From Iris pallida (lineage: Eukaryota > Streptophyta > Magnoliopsida > Asparagales > Iridaceae): a stretch of DNA of 64,000 bases. The DNA is taken from the NCBI GenBank assembly GCA_029216955.1, contig JANAVB010016199.1, positions 10,641,595-10,705,594 of the forward strand. Direction: 5' to 3'. Below are positions 1-12,551 of this stretch, in pieces (position 1 is the first letter of the stretch; each line of letters opens with the position of its first letter). Both the position numbers and the translations under genes were made by a program. Below the pieces are notes generated by a model. It saw nothing but the letters and a program-made list of their open reading frames with translations. It searched no databases and was not told the origin of the DNA.

Positions 1-183
1 ATGGGGACCACTCCTAGTTAGTTATAACCAACTAGTGAATCAACTAATCATGCTAATTAATTTAAACTTCTTAAAATACTAACCAAGAAATTTAAATTAG
101 GAAATCAAAGCCCAATTATAACATATTCTTTAGAATATCATAATTATTCTAAAATTCCATAAAATTGGAAAAACGAGGTTACA
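1..183 (-). mobile_element. 3' LTR fragment of Ty3-type element Z (cut by window edge)
   Basis: In the minus sense this LTR would start TGTAACCTCG at 183 and run off the window at base 1. The boundary is placed because a purine-rich stretch (sense CTAGGGGAAGA) and the conserved dyad AAATTTCG-N4-CGAAATTT (198-217) lie just inside it, as they do at the 3' ends of the other Ty3 elements in this window. The start of the LTR is AT-rich like those of LTRs A and D. The rest of the LTR is not visible, so its length is unknown. Confidence 0.5.
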
Positions 184-901
184 AATCTTCCCCTAGAAAA
201 TTTCGTCCTCGAAATTTCAAAAAGTACGGCACGATACAGAAATGACACAAAGTTCAAAATTTAGACACGAGTATGAGTACGCTTAAAGACTAGGCATGAA
301 AATCGTAAAGATTTGAAATGATTTAGCATGACAAAATAAATGGATAAAATGGCACGATCGACAATGATAAAATATTAGTGAGGCACGAAGTGAAACAAAA
401 TTTAGTTAAGACCAAGTACGATAATTACATACAAGGAGTTGAAATAACACGATTTAATAATGATCAAGAATTAAATATTCACGAGGTGGAATGAATTTTA
501 ATTACGACCCAGAGGAGTAAAATCATGAAGGCACGATCTTCGAAGCACGATCAAAATTGAAGGTTTAACACAATTAAACTAGAATAAAATAGGAAAATCA
601 TGGTTAGATAGGCTTGATTAAGATCGAAGTTTAGACAAGACATGATCAAAATATAAGTATGATTAACAGAGAAAAATCTGGTGGAACGGAATCAAAATCT
701 AGCAATATATAATTATTGAGAAAATCAAATGATTCACTAATAAAATGCAAGAAGAAGAAACTGCAAGGATTTGATTGAGAAGGCGTATGGAACCTACCGA
801 GGAGATATTAGTATCAAATCAAGATGAGAGTGCAAGGATTTGTGACTCAAGAAAAATCAATAATTATATGCAGTAGGATATAGTTTCTATGGTATCCGAA
901 A

Positions 902-903
<2 letters not shown>

Positions 904-977
<74 letters not shown>
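904..977. repeat. (AT)n microsatellite
   Basis: An almost pure AT dinucleotide run of about 74 bases inside the Z internal region. The open frames it creates (alternating Ile/Tyr codons) are artefacts of the repeat. Confidence 0.97.
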
Positions 978-980
<3 letters not shown>

Positions 981-1494
981 CCACTTTACTTAGAATCCAT
1001 GTCTCGCCAATGTATACCTGGCTGCAGTGAACTTTCGATTCCATGACTCAAATAATAATATGTTACCTGAATATTCTATCAACTTATCCGTTTTCAAACA
1101 AATATTAACGAAGCGACTCAAGAGATCAAAATATGAAGAATTAGGACAAAGTCTCAATAATACCCGAAAGCTTATGGATGTCTGAAATCACTTCAACTTA
1201 GAGCCCATGCCTCGCCAGTGCGCAGCTGGCTACAGTAAACTCGCACCCTCCATAATCTAGCTAAATGGCTTCAGTGCGCAACTGTCATGCCGTAATAGGT
1301 CGTCGAATATTCTTTCAACTTTATCCATAGGAATTTCAAAAGGTCTATGATAACGCATTATAATAGTCTAAATGATGATAGAAAAGGGATGTTATCTGTC
1401 TTAAAAACAAGGAGTTTTACTAGGTACTAAGAAACGACAAAAGATCCAACAATGAGTATTAGTTACTAAAGAAACAAACAAGGAGATTTTAAAT

Positions 1495-2425
1495 CTCAAA
1501 CAGAAAACGAAGTTTCAAATAACCGAAATCTCAAATAGAAAATAAAATATCGAATGGCAACCAAAATTTCGTATATGGAACGTAATCTCGAATAGATAAC
1601 AAAGTCTCGAAGGGTGAATAGGAAGCAAAGTGTCGGATAGAAAACAAAGACTTAAAATAAGAAATAAAATCTCGTATAGGGAACATGTCTAACAAAATCT
1701 TGAATAGCAAACAAAATCTCGAACAAAATCCTGAATGAGGAAATGAAATCTCAAATAAAATCTCGAATGAGGAAACGAAATCACAAATAGGAAATAAAGT
1801 CTTAAATAGAAAATCAATATCAACAAAGTCGCGAATAGTAAACAAAATCTTGAAATAGGAAGCATGGTCTCGAATAGTGAGTAAAAATAACATCGAATAG
1901 CGAATAGAAAACAAAGTATCAAATAGTGAAACAAAGTCTCGAATAGAAAGCAAAATCTCAAATAGAGGACAAGGTCTTAATTAGAAAATCAAATTTCAAA
2001 CAAGTTGTGATAGGAAGCTGAATCTCCAAACAAAGTCTCGAATAGGGGCTGAATCTGAATCTCGATTAGGCATAAAGTCTCAAACAAAATCATGAATGAA
2101 ATCTTCAACAAGTCTTGAGTAGGAAGTGAACCTCAAACAAGTCCCGAATAGAAAACAAAAGCTCAAACAAGATTTTGAATGAGAAACAAAGTTTCAAAAT
2201 GAAATCACGAGTAGGAAATAAAATCTCGAATATCACAAAGTTTGAATAGGAAACAAAATTTCGAATAGAACAAAATTTTGAAATAGGAAATAAAATTCAC
2301 GAATAAGAAACAAAATTATATAATAGGAAACAATATCTCGAAATAAATCTCGAATATGGACCAAAGTTTAGAATAGAAACAAAGTCTAACAATTCTTAAA
2401 TAGGAAACAAGAAAGTTTTAGGAAA
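1495..2425. repeat. Degenerate minisatellite, consensus near AAACAAAGTCTCGAATAGG
   Basis: About 0.9 kb is built from dozens of diverged copies of an 18-20 bp unit, recognisable by CTCGAATAG and AACAAAATCTC blocks. Unit lengths drift and some units are fused or partial, so it is an old array. It lies in the Z internal region on the 3' side of the gag remnant, where pol would be expected. The long minus-strand frames through it are phenylalanine- and leucine-rich products of the repeat and not genes. Confidence 0.8.
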
Positions 2426-2479
2426 CGATCTAGGTGCTAAGAAAAAATCTAAAGGGAGATTGGATTGCGAATCATGATC

Positions 2480-3660
2480 CACAATCTTCTCCAACCATGC
2501 AAGAAAAGCCTTCTATCTTCAGTCTGTCTTCAGCATCCCTTTGGGACTGGAATCGCCTCAACTTTTTCAGTTGTCCTGACGTAGGCTAGTCCTGTGGTAG
2601 TGCTCCATGCGGCTGCTGAGTCTGGAGAGGTAGGTCCCTCTGCTGTAGTCCTGGTGCTCCTCGTGTTCGTCCTTGGACAGTGCAATCAGCGACCTCCGAG
2701 CAATCCTTAATCTGGTGGACAGGCGATCTGTAGAACAACCATAGCTTCAATCTCTTGCGGCACTCATCGAAGTGATGCCATAGGTGGTGGCAGTAATTGC
2801 ATGTGATTACCGTCTAGGTTTGAGTCTGAATCTTCCATTGTGGCTGAAGTATAGGGGCTCTCGCAAGAAGATATGGCTGATGGGGTGCTGGCTGCTAAGG
2901 TTTGGTGCTGCTCGACCATTACGATCAGCGACCTACTGGCAATCTTTGACCTGGTGGACAGACGATCCACAGAATAAGTATAGTCCCAATCTCTTACGAC
3001 ACTCGTCAATATGGTGTCCCATCCTCTTAAAGAACACACAAATAAGGTGGGACTGAACCTGCCTCTACCGTCTTAATGTCGGAGCCTGGATAGGAGGATG
3101 ATGCTGCTGCTGGAGTGTTGGATGCTGAGGTGGCCTCGTTTGGGCCTGTCTCTGATGACGCGGCTAAAGAGGCACTGCCTGAGTGTTGTGACACTTTGTG
3201 GGTCCATAGTAGTTGCTATATCCGTCATAAGAAAAGCCTTATGTCTCTCTTGGGCTTCAGCTTTCCGTCTTGTTCTACTGTCCGTGCTACATTCGGAATC
3301 TACTGGTTGGTGGATTCAATCTTCAAAGGAGTCGGATCCTCAGGGACTTGGACGATCTTCGGAAGTAGCAGCTCTAGATTCTCGATCTACTCATAGGTGC
3401 AAAGAATGCGCTCAGTGTCGAGGAAGTCCAAAGGTCCGTAATTCTATAAATCAGGAGTCTTCTGGCTCTGAAAGTGCATATACAAGTCTGGCTTGAAAAA
3501 GGACGGTCTGCTCCCTCTAGGCATCAAAGAACTCCTAAAATATCTCCATCAACTGGGTACTACCAATGGTGATAGTAGGGGCGACAGAAGGTGGTGAAAG
3601 CTCGGAAGCCTCAAGTGAAGGTGGATCAACAATTCCAGTGTTGCGTGTCTGAACCAGCTG
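2480..3660 (-). pseudogene. Decayed Ty3-type gag of element Z
   Basis: Read on the minus strand, the stretch near 3660 begins with a short MVRTRNT-like start typical of plant Ty3 gag proteins. Interrupted fragments follow, with residues compatible with a nucleocapsid region. Two related segments (about 3030-2925 and 2790-2665) each contain a Cys/His pattern like a degraded zinc knuckle (HQVKDC and HQIKDC), about 235 bp apart. Many stops and frame changes interrupt it and no long frame survives. It lies just downstream, in the minus sense, of the LTR at 3849, the expected place for gag. The open frames on the plus strand here (for example 3098-3496) look like shadows. The assignment rests on position plus weak motifs, so it is moderate. 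Confidence 0.4.
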
Positions 3661-3848
3661 GAAAAATAGAAAACTGTTAAAATGGCATAGACTATAAGAT
3701 AATAAGCAAACTTAGTAAAATATACCCATAACCATCTTCCCGCAATCCTATGTTATGATGACTTTTCCTTCGTCTAATAGGTTCCCCAATAGCACTCTAT
3801 AGCCTAAGTGCCATTAGGATGAGACCTGCATGGGCCACCACTAAAATA

Positions 3849-6454
3849 TGTCATGACCCGCTCCCGAATAATTGGATACGAGTCGGACACGCCGGCCTAT
3901 GTTGGAAGACGCAATGCAGTAAGCTGTACAATTCTAAAAAAATTCTAAGTCACCAGATAAAATAAACATCACAACATCTATAACGTCCCAAAGAAATACT
4001 ACAATACTAGTCATTATTACAACTTTAAAAAGAAATAATACCAGAGACAAATTCGGTAACCAGAATAAAATACAACTATGAAGTCTCAATGTACAAATAT
4101 CCAGAAGTAAAACTAAACAAATCTAAATTTGTAGCCTCTAAGTTCTAAATCTTGGTCCATACTGCTCAGCTAAAATACCAGGCTCTGGCCCATAAAGGTG
4201 AACAAGATCCTCAAGTATACTTGCAACGTATCCTGTCAGGAGCGGAGCAAAGTACAATTTTAAGGTAATGAACAAGAACAACATGATGAAATATAAAGTA
4301 TGAGAGACATAAGAACATGAAGTACAGGAAAAGTAAAGCACATGAAGTACATGAAAGTAAATACAGACAGTACAGGGAAATAAATACATGAACTGAATTC
4401 TGAACATGAAATATAATAGGGAATCTGACATGTGCACCATTTTTAAATACATCTAGAATATGTTACCGGCTGGGGTAGCACATGGTACATGAATAATGGT
4501 ACGGCTTAGAGTCCCACGTGCACGATGTGAGACCTAAGATATTCACATGAATCCTAGTTTTGGGTTTGGTCACATATCTGTAGTATTTTTCCTCCCCAGA
4601 CACAAGTAAAGTACATGAACATGAACCAGAGTACAAGACCATATCGTGTAACCACGTGTCCAATATGAAAAGTACAAGACACGAAGTAAATGAACAAAAC
4701 TAGAGAATGTACTTGCCTTGTTCGGGATGATCGGAAATAGAAAGTAAAGCTGGATGTCCTCCTGATAATAGGTACAATTTGGTTAGCTTCTACAACTAGC
4801 TTTTTGTTCTCTAATCTAGATTAACCATATATCTAATTATCTATTTTAGGAATTTTAGCTAATAAGTAAGAGCTTAGCAACCACTTATAACTATTCTATG
4901 GACTATAAAATTTGTAATAGTATTAACTTAGATATCATATACCTACTGGTAATATATTTTAACTAGCCAAAACATAACACTAACTAAATAGTAATAAAGA
5001 CAATATTCTTCTAACTAATAAAATAATGTTTATTTTTAGAAATAGTTTATATTGATTCAAATATTGCTTAGCAACATTTAATAAAGAACTCAACAATCAC
5101 AATTGTTAATAATATATTATAAACCCCCATCACTCCAGTATTTAAGTTTCCAAATACCAATCCAGACCTTGCCACATACTTGTCCCAACATTATTACTCT
5201 AAAAGCCCACAACTGTCAGCAATTTGATTCACAAAACCATTCTCCCCTATAGCCATAGTTCAAGAACACCCATCAATGTTCATAGGACACACATCCAACT
5301 TAGCATAAATTTCCAACTGGTCGGCTGCACCATTTACCAAACCAACTTATCAACACCCAACAGTTCAACATAATCTAATGTTTCATAAACCTACAAAGCA
5401 AAGTCTAGCCACACTAATATTTGTTCAAACACACAACAAAGAGTATGACAGAACTTCTAATACTTCTTCACCATTTCAACCTAACATTCAAAATTAACGG
5501 CTATTACTCCAACCTTCTGTCAGTACTCACGATAAGAAGAAAATAGAGAACACACACAATTTAAATCCCACAAAAATCTATAAGGAAAATTATACAAAAA
5601 TTTGTATACGAAAAGTGTAAAATCGAATTAATAATTCCTACAACCAAATCAAACTCTCCATCCTGCCAACCGCTACTCCTGTTCCGCCGATCCCTTGTAC
5701 TCGACGTCCCAAGAATGGACATGAACCCGCGGGACACAACACAACTCTGGACACACCCAATACTGGACACGAGCAGTTGTTGGACACGAACATCATCATG
5801 AATGCGTACACAAGACACGAACAAAACCTTCACCCTACGTCCCGACCCCAAATCTAACCAAAACTTAATCAACAAAAGTAGAGAACCAATAAAATCTTCA
5901 ATTAGAGGAGAGATGGAGGATTACCTGAACTGAAGAAACGAGGATACGATCAAGGACTCGAACACGCAATCTTGAATCCCAAAGGTTTACAGTAGCTAAA
6001 ACCCCCCCACAGTTCTTTGTGCTCGATCCGGTCAATGACGAACTCGATCAAATTGACTAACTCGTCGTCCTAACGAACTCATGATGGAGAACTCGAGAAT
6101 GATCTGTCATCGTCGTAATGGAGCGACTCGCCGCAGATATCTCGATCAGATCTGAGTATGATTCCCCAATCGTGAGATGAGGATAACCCATAGAAGAACA
6201 ATCCTCTACAAAAGAGTTCGAGACGAACATCACCTCATCGTCGTCGGAAAGAAAAAGCGCCTAGTGTCGTCGGTCGCCGCTGCTCGAGGAAGATGTCGCC
6301 AAAAATAGTGCTCATGTCACCGAGATTGACTAGGCGCCGTTGCGAACTCAGCTGTGGAGAGTGGCACCGCTGTTGCCTAGCCATCGGTGAGGATGGAAGT
6401 CACCGTCTTTGCCATGGTTGCGGTCGACATCGCCACCTCAAGATCTAGGGTTAG
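3849..6454 (-). mobile_element. 5' LTR of element Z (truncated at its outer end)
   Basis: It starts TGTCATGACCCGC at 3849, which is the LTR 3' end read in reverse (GCGGGTCATGACA). About 2.6 kb are diverged from 6455 onwards but clearly related: both copies share a block around GTACGGCTTAG and CACGTGCACG followed by TTTTGGGTTTGGTCACATA (about 4480-4580 and 7000-7090), and both end in GC-rich sequence. The copy ends at CTAGGGTTAG where the second LTR begins. No match to the Z 3' LTR start at 183 is reached, so the outer U3 end is missing or displaced. No genes; the minus-strand open frames are spurious. Confidence 0.5.
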
Positions 6455-7928
6455 TGTCATGACCCGCTTCCGAATAATCGGACATGAGTCGGACATGTCT
6501 AGCCTTCATCGCCAGACACGATGAAGTAAGCTATACCAAGCTAGAGAATCTAACAAGACATCATGAATATATACAATCACAACATCAATAAACGATCCCA
6601 GAATCAGAGTACATGTCTAAGCATTATTGCATTCCTCTAACAAAAGTAAAGTAAATGTCTGACTAAAGTCTCTAGTATAATGAAAATGCAACAACTAAAG
6701 GTAAGATAACTAGGCCTCCTCGGCCTCTAGGTCCTGAGCAACTCCAGCTGGCTCAACTACCTCAGCAATCTTCCGGCCTCTAGGCAATGAACAAGAACAT
6801 CATGATATGAAAAAGAGTATAGGAGAACATGGAATGTAAAGTACATAAAAAGAATATGAAAGTACAAGAATGTAAAGTATAGAAAATAAAGTACAAAAAG
6901 TAAATCCTGAACCTGAAGTACAAGATATGACTTGTGCACAATATTTGAACTACAGCTAGCATATGTGACCGGCTGGGGTAAATACAGGAATAAGCACATA
7001 AAATGGGTACGGCTTAGGGCCTACGTGCACGGTGTGAGGCCTAAGCTATCAACCTGAATTTTTGATCCTTGGGTTTGGTCACATAGCTAGTGTATTTTCC
7101 CTCCCCGACCACAAGTAAGTACAAGAACATGAAAGTACAAGAGAACATGATATCGTGTCACATCATGTCATTAAGAGAAGTACAAAATATAAATGTAAAT
7201 GTGCAAGACCATAGAAAGTACTTGCCTTGCTCCAGGTGATCGAGAGTATAAGAAAGATCCGTCTGTCCACCTGATTAATTGGTACAAGTTGGCTAAGTTC
7301 TAAACTAAACAACTGACTAAATAATTAGGAATTATAATGGCAGTATGCTAGCTTACACATTTCTAACTAAAAGGAAACAATAAATACATTATCTAGTTAC
7401 TACTCAATTAGTTCCTAGATGATGCTATCTAACTAATCAAGTTATAACCAAATATTCTAAAATTTCTACAACCACTGTTGTTGACAAAACTTATAGATTT
7501 AATTCAAAAGTAGCTAAATTTAATTTCCAAGATTTAACCCAACTCTGAGATATCGACCACAGTAATACAAAAGATCCCCAAGCTAGCCTATTCTCTTTAG
7601 CTCAAACTTCCTCAGTTGCCACCCTAACTTAATACAGAAATTTAGTAATATCAAGGGAACACATTGACTTCATAAGGAAATTCCAACAGCCACCTAAGCA
7701 ACAAATTGAATGCGCATGTCATCAACCCAGATTTGAAAGAAAGAAAAAGCTCTTGGTAGAACTTTGGCTATACTCACAGCCACTTGACTTAGGTCTATAC
7801 CTGCTATTCATAAGACTACATGGACCCCTTCTCAATTCCACCACAGGAAAAAATTTGCCACAACACAAGAAAACAACAATTCTTACTTTGAATTTACTGC
7901 AGGCTAACAGCTACTGAACTCCAAAAAT

Positions 7929-8000
7929 AGAAGAAGAAGAAGAAGAAGAAGAAGAAGAAGAAGAAGAAAAAGAAGAAGAAGAAGAAGAAGAAGAAGAATA
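7929..8000. repeat. (GAA)n microsatellite
   Basis: A run of GAA/AAG triplets of about 70 bases with one small interruption, inside the second Z-type LTR. A similar tract occurs at 37446-37511 inside the Mutator-like element. The two lie in unrelated flanks and look independent. Confidence 0.95.
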
Positions 8001-9443
8001 ACTCATTTAAAGTACACACCAGACTTCAATTTAATCATTCAAAACTCAGAATAACAAAATAGAAAAATATGTTTCCAGAAGAAAATATAATTCAAGGAGT
8101 AAAGAATGGGAAGTAATACAACTATATTGCAAAACTTAATTGCTACTGAATCATGAGCCCAGAGGGTAAAGCCAATAAGGAGCGACACCATTAAAACAGT
8201 ACTGGTACAGCCCCACTTATATGGTACTTGCACACAGACTAGTCATGAACATACTTTCCAAATGCGACCTGGACACAACACCACTGGCACCAAACTCGGA
8301 CACGATCCAATGCCAAGCAGACATGAACGCACGCCAATCATGAACACAACGCCGGAACGAACATCACAACTGAAATTACGACCAACAGCCAATATAACAA
8401 ATAAATAAGAAACTAGAATAGAATTACCTGAAGAGAAATTCGATCAAGAATCGAGACTGGGACAAGAAGGCACAGACACAATCCTTCGTGTCCTTACTGT
8501 ACACAAAATCAAGATAATCAAAAGGGCAAGGAATCGATCAGAACACAGGGGTGAACTTAACTCTAATCGAACTCAGAATCCAAATCCCAACTCACCTATA
8601 TGTGTTGAAACTGATCTGAATTGCTCACCCACAACTCCCAATAATTTTAGAATCTAATAAAATAACAATGAACAACAGCAGATCAAACTTCAACATCACA
8701 GAGTCAAAAATCAATAAGTGGAATTCATGACTCACCGAAAATGATAATCCGATCAATCAGGGATAGATCTGAAGCTCCCGACCAATCGATACAGAAAACC
8801 AATAGATTGTCTCCGATCTGTGCATGCGGACATCGATCAATAATTTTGAGTGGAAGATCAAGAATTGAAGCATCCTCAAGAGTTTCGAAGGGACTCACCA
8901 AAAATGATTACGGAAGGAACTACTGAAGCAGAACACGTCCCCTCGTCTCCGAAGAGAAGATCGAAGATGTCGACCACAACAAGGATGTCGGAGTCGTGTG
9001 GCGCTGGAGGAGAGGAATCTGCCGAAGATCTCGTGGCCGTCGTCGTACAGGAAAATTTTTCGTCGGGGGTCGCGTGCATTGAGTGCGCCGCCGTGCAAGT
9101 GGCGGTATCGAAGGGTGGCTCCGCCTCCTAGTCACCAGAGAGAAGGATCGGCACCATCGCCGTTGTCTTTACCTTCATGTCATCGGCAAAATTAGAGTTA
9201 TGGTTAGGTCAGAAGAGATTTGGGAAGAAGGGTTAAGGGCTCTCGATGGAATGAAATGAGCTCTGGTCATTTCTCTCTCCACTTCAAAATATAAACCAAA
9301 AGAATGCACATTTTGCACTTAAGTCCCTCTGCTCCCAAGGAAGAAATGGCTCGGAAATTGATTGAGCGAGCGCGGCAAAACGTCGCTCCGAAGTCGGCTC
9401 CGCGGTGCTCGCTGCTGCTGTCAAACACGCATGTGCGTGCACG

Positions 9444-9448
9444 TGTTC
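9444..9448. repeat. Left target-site duplication of element A (TGTTC)
   Basis: The pentamer before the TG of the left LTR pairs with CGTTC at 35326-35330 after the right LTR, with one mismatch. Five bases is the usual TSD length for plant LTR elements. Confidence 0.55.
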
Positions 9449-10047
9449 TGTAGCACCCAATTTCTAAAATAAGAATAATTTTGAAATTTTGTAATTATAA
9501 TCATTAAAAAATAATATTTAAACCATGTTATGATTTTTGGTGATTTTTAATTATTTTAAAACTATTTAAAATGTTGAATTGTGATTTTGATGGTTAACTA
9601 GTGTAACCCTAGAGACTGCATGACCTAGAGACTAACCATGACTATGGGGACCTAACCATGTGATTAGGATGACTAATTGTACCTTTTTAGCCTAAGGGTA
9701 TTTTGGTCATTTTTGACTTATTAATGAAAATGAATTTTGATTAATTAGTATTGTGCTAATTGAATTGTTAGAGACTAACCTAGTTTTGACTAAACCTAGA
9801 TGTTGATGATGCTCATGGAGGTTTAGTTAGAAGGTTAGAGACTTAATGGTTAAGTTAGATTAACAATATCTAGATATTTCATAGTAGGATATTTACCCCT
9901 TAGGATATTTGTGAAAAAGAAAGCCTTATGACTAGTTGAACCAATAGGAAGGCTTAGAATTGGGTGGACAACTCCTAGCCACTCATCTACATGAAAAACT
10001 AACCATAATTCATCTAATGACCAGCCATCAAGTGCCCCATCCCTTCC

Positions 10048-10055
10048 TATAAAGA
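10048..10055 (+). promoter_or_regulatory. Candidate TATA box of element A 5' LTR
   Basis: TATAAAGA lies about 600 bp into the LTR in a locally pyrimidine-rich context. The same octamer is at 31571-31578 in the right LTR. It would place the transcription start about 30 bp downstream and make U3 about 0.6 kb. Inferred from motif and position only. Confidence 0.4.
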
Positions 10056-12009
10056 ATCCTTAAGAAAATCCTTGCCTCTTTTTACCTCTGCATAGAACCC
10101 TAAGTGTTCTTCCCCAAATTAGAGAGCTTCCCTCTTGGATTTGATTTCCTTTCCCTCACATTCCTCCGTCCAAACTTCTCCTAATTCATCCCACACATCA
10201 AGGAAGGATTCTATCCAAGAATTTGGGCAAGAAGCAAACAGAGGTGTCCTTTTGGATAGATCTTCGTATCGGAGCCGTGTCCTAAAAATTTTATTGGGAT
10301 TCCACTCCCAATAGGTAAAACCTATCCTCTAACTTGATTTTCTTTGTATATTAATTAGTTTTGAATCCAAAGGATCCACCCCCATAATGTGTCCCCTTTA
10401 GATTCAATTTTGAGACCATTTGGAGTCCATTTGAGGATGTTATAGGTGTGTCTTGTGTCCTACTTGATAGATCCTAAATTAGGACACCCCATGTGTATGT
10501 ATGTATGATAATAGTTTAAATAGGTATTTAAATTCGATTTTAGAATGGTTAGAGAGTGGATTGATCTTAGTTAGGATAGTTAGAATGAGTTTAATTTGGA
10601 TACCTATGTTGGTATCCAAGTATCTTGGCCAACCCAAATTCGTCATAATTTTTATCCACGTTTTTATTAACCAAAGCAACTTAGAAATGTTATAACTTTT
10701 AGCTTAGAACTCTGATTTATCTCTCATTTTTTTAAAAGAACCTATCGAAGTTAGCTTTCCAAATATATACTTTAATAAGCCAAATTCGTTCTGAAAATTT
10801 TTGTAAAATTATTTGAGTGTCAGTTGTACGAAAGACGAACGCGTTTCAGTATTTTTGCGATTCCGGGAGCTTTCGGACACAAAAATACGATCCATTTGAA
10901 GTTTCAGAAAGCTAACACGAAGGGCTACAACATACTTTAATTCTAGAATTTAGTGAAGGCCTAATTAGTACAGTATTAGTTTTAAGTAGAAGAGTGACTA
11001 TACGATATATGTGTTAGCCCAATGATTGTATCATGTTTTTTAATATGGTTAATATGTTAAGTTTAGCATTTCATTATCACTAATCTTTATACTATCACTA
11101 TACCATTTCTACTTATTCTTATACCTTTGGTGATATATGCCTATTGGTTTACTTTTTAGTGATATGAGCTTATCTATCTTAAATTTAATCGGGTTGCCAA
11201 AATCAAAACTATGTTTTTGATTGTGGTCATTTAATTAAGTTTAATCATTATGATATCACTAACATTTATGCTATCGCCTTAGCACTTATACTTAAACTCA
11301 GCATTGTCCTAATGTGCATTTAACCTATCATAGTTGCTACTACGTATATTGCTTTGTTCGTCTAACATATACATACAGAAAAGCAATAAGCAAGATCAAT
11401 GTGGACATATGCAATAAAAAAATCATGGTGGGCCAAAGACGATGGATCCCACAAGATTTTTCTGAACCATCCGACGACATCTCTGGAGCCACGCACCGGG
11501 ATATCTTTGGACAGCTGCCGCCAAGGAAAAAAGCTAGCACCTATCAAAGGAAGAGCCAAGCCATGCCATCATCATTTCAAGACTCTGAAGAAACCTGCAC
11601 CTGCCTAAGTTTATCTGGAGTCTGTAATGAGTCTTAGGAATTATTGTAAACATAAGAAATGGATGGCAAAATCGAAAGCTAGGGCAGAAATAAGCCCAGG
11701 ATCATTTTTGGTGGAAAACGGTATTCCGACGATATACCGACGTATACCGACGGTATACCGGTTTTCGTTCACAGAAAGTTTCTGTTTACAAAACCGGCAT
11801 ACCAACGGCATACCGGTCCATACCGACGGTATACCGCTTCCGAAACGTTGAAATTCCAACGGTCGAATTTTCAGCCATTAATGATCCCAACGGCTATATT
11901 TCTAGCCGTTGTAATCCCAGACCGGTATACCGTCGGTATGCTGGATCATACCGGCGGTATGCCGATTCGTGACTGAAAAGTTGCCTTTGGCTTCTTTTCA
12001 AGCTTTGGT

Positions 12010-12017
12010 TATAAATA
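12010..12017 (+). promoter_or_regulatory. TATA box of the copia solo LTR
   Basis: TATAAATA in the context GGTTATAAATAGCC, kept at 50534-50541 and 57355-57362 in the two related LTRs. Conservation in three copies and the standard plant consensus make it a good promoter candidate. Confidence 0.6.
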
Positions 12018-12196
12018 GCCTTGAACCCCTTCATTCAAGGTTGATGCTTTGAGCCTAAATTTCAAAACCACCAAAGCCTATCCACAAACAACTCTACAAA
12101 GCTTTCATTTGCCATCCACAACTTGTGTTAGAGTTATTGAGTTGAAAAGTGAGATCTTCATCTTATTGTATAAGGAGATCAAAACCTATTGTGAAA

Positions 12197-12300
12197 GGTT
12201 GAAGTTGGAGAGTCTTCGTATCCAAACTCTCGGTTGAAGTTGGAGAGTCTTCGTATCCAAACTCTCGGTTGAAGTCGGAGAGCCCTTCGGATTAAAGCTC
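12197..12300 (+). repeat. 35-bp hairpin minisatellite in copia LTR
   Basis: Units start GGTTGAAGTTGGAGAG at 12197 and 12232, with a diverged third at 12267 (period 35). Each contains GAGAGT and ACTCTC arms about 12 bases apart. The LTRs at 49431 and 56250 carry one more unit than this copy. Confidence 0.85.
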
Positions 12301-12551
12301 TTGTGTAAGAAGTTGGCGAGTTCTTCGGATCCAAACTCGTGTGTAACTATTTGCTCAAATAGTGGATTAAAGCCGGAGAGAGTTTCGGGACTGGACTGCC
12401 TCTTAGGAGGATACCAGGATATATCGGGTGTCGGTATTGTGTTTGCTTCTTCTCTTGCACTTATATTTTTAAATTACCAATTAGCCTATGCTAAGTGCTT
12501 GATTAGTTAGCTTGACCCTATTCACCCCCCCTCTAGGGTTCCTACAATATG

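Larger units (their letters stand above)
184..3848 (-). mobile_element. Internal region of Ty3-type element Z, decayed
   Basis: This lies between the 3' LTR start at 183 and the 5' LTR end at 3849. In the sense (minus) direction it begins with TGGTGGCCCATGCAGG about 8 nt inside the LTR, the same sequence found at the equivalent place in element A and, more loosely, in E. It then holds a decayed gag-like region (about 3660-2480), a degenerate minisatellite (2425-1495), and two copies of a motif around CATGCCTCGCCAGTG (about 990-1050 and 1197-1256) related to repeats in the 5' internal region of A. No protease, reverse transcriptase or integrase motif was found. An (AT)n tract sits at 904-977. 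From 184 to about 830 I see only AT-rich sequence without a gene. Confidence 0.55.
6455..9448 (-). mobile_element. Second Z-type LTR, left part (interrupted by element A)
   Basis: It starts TGTCATGACCCGC at 6455 and is related along its length to 3849-6454. It is interrupted at 9448 by element A. A 4/5 target-site match (TGTTC at 9444-9448, CGTTC at 35326-35330) indicates that the LTR resumes at 35326. The right part runs to about 37976, where the sequence GTGGGGGTGACA ends in CA as expected. Excluding insertions the LTR would be about 3.7 kb. No TSD was recognised around the whole LTR (GTTAG on the left, TACTC on the right), so it may be the product of rearrangement. The GC-rich end (about 8930-9200) creates overlapping spurious frames on both strands. 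Confidence 0.5.
11012..12546 (+). mobile_element. Copia-type solo LTR nested in element A
   Basis: It begins TGTTAGCCCAATG and ends TTCCTACA. ATATG flanks it exactly on both sides (11007-11011, 12547-12551). The right LTR of A reads straight through the empty site near 32540. It is the same family as the LTRs at 49431 and 56250. It contains a TATA box (TATAAATA, 12010-12017), an array of ACCGACGGTATACC-type palindromes (about 11729-11965), a 35-bp hairpin minisatellite (12197-12300) and a run of C before its end. It lacks the ~104-bp GC-rich module of the other two copies. One LTR alone with a perfect TSD indicates loss of the interior by LTR-LTR recombination. Confidence 0.9.

Noticed and set aside
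3098..3496. Plus-strand 132-codon frame as a gene
   Set aside because: It lies opposite the gag remnant of element Z, shows no known motif, and no homologous frame is kept in related elements in the window.
8850..9195. Overlapping frames on both strands in GC-rich DNA
   Set aside because: Six frames overlap in one GC-rich patch at the end of a Z-type LTR, the sign of chance open frames with few AT-rich stops.
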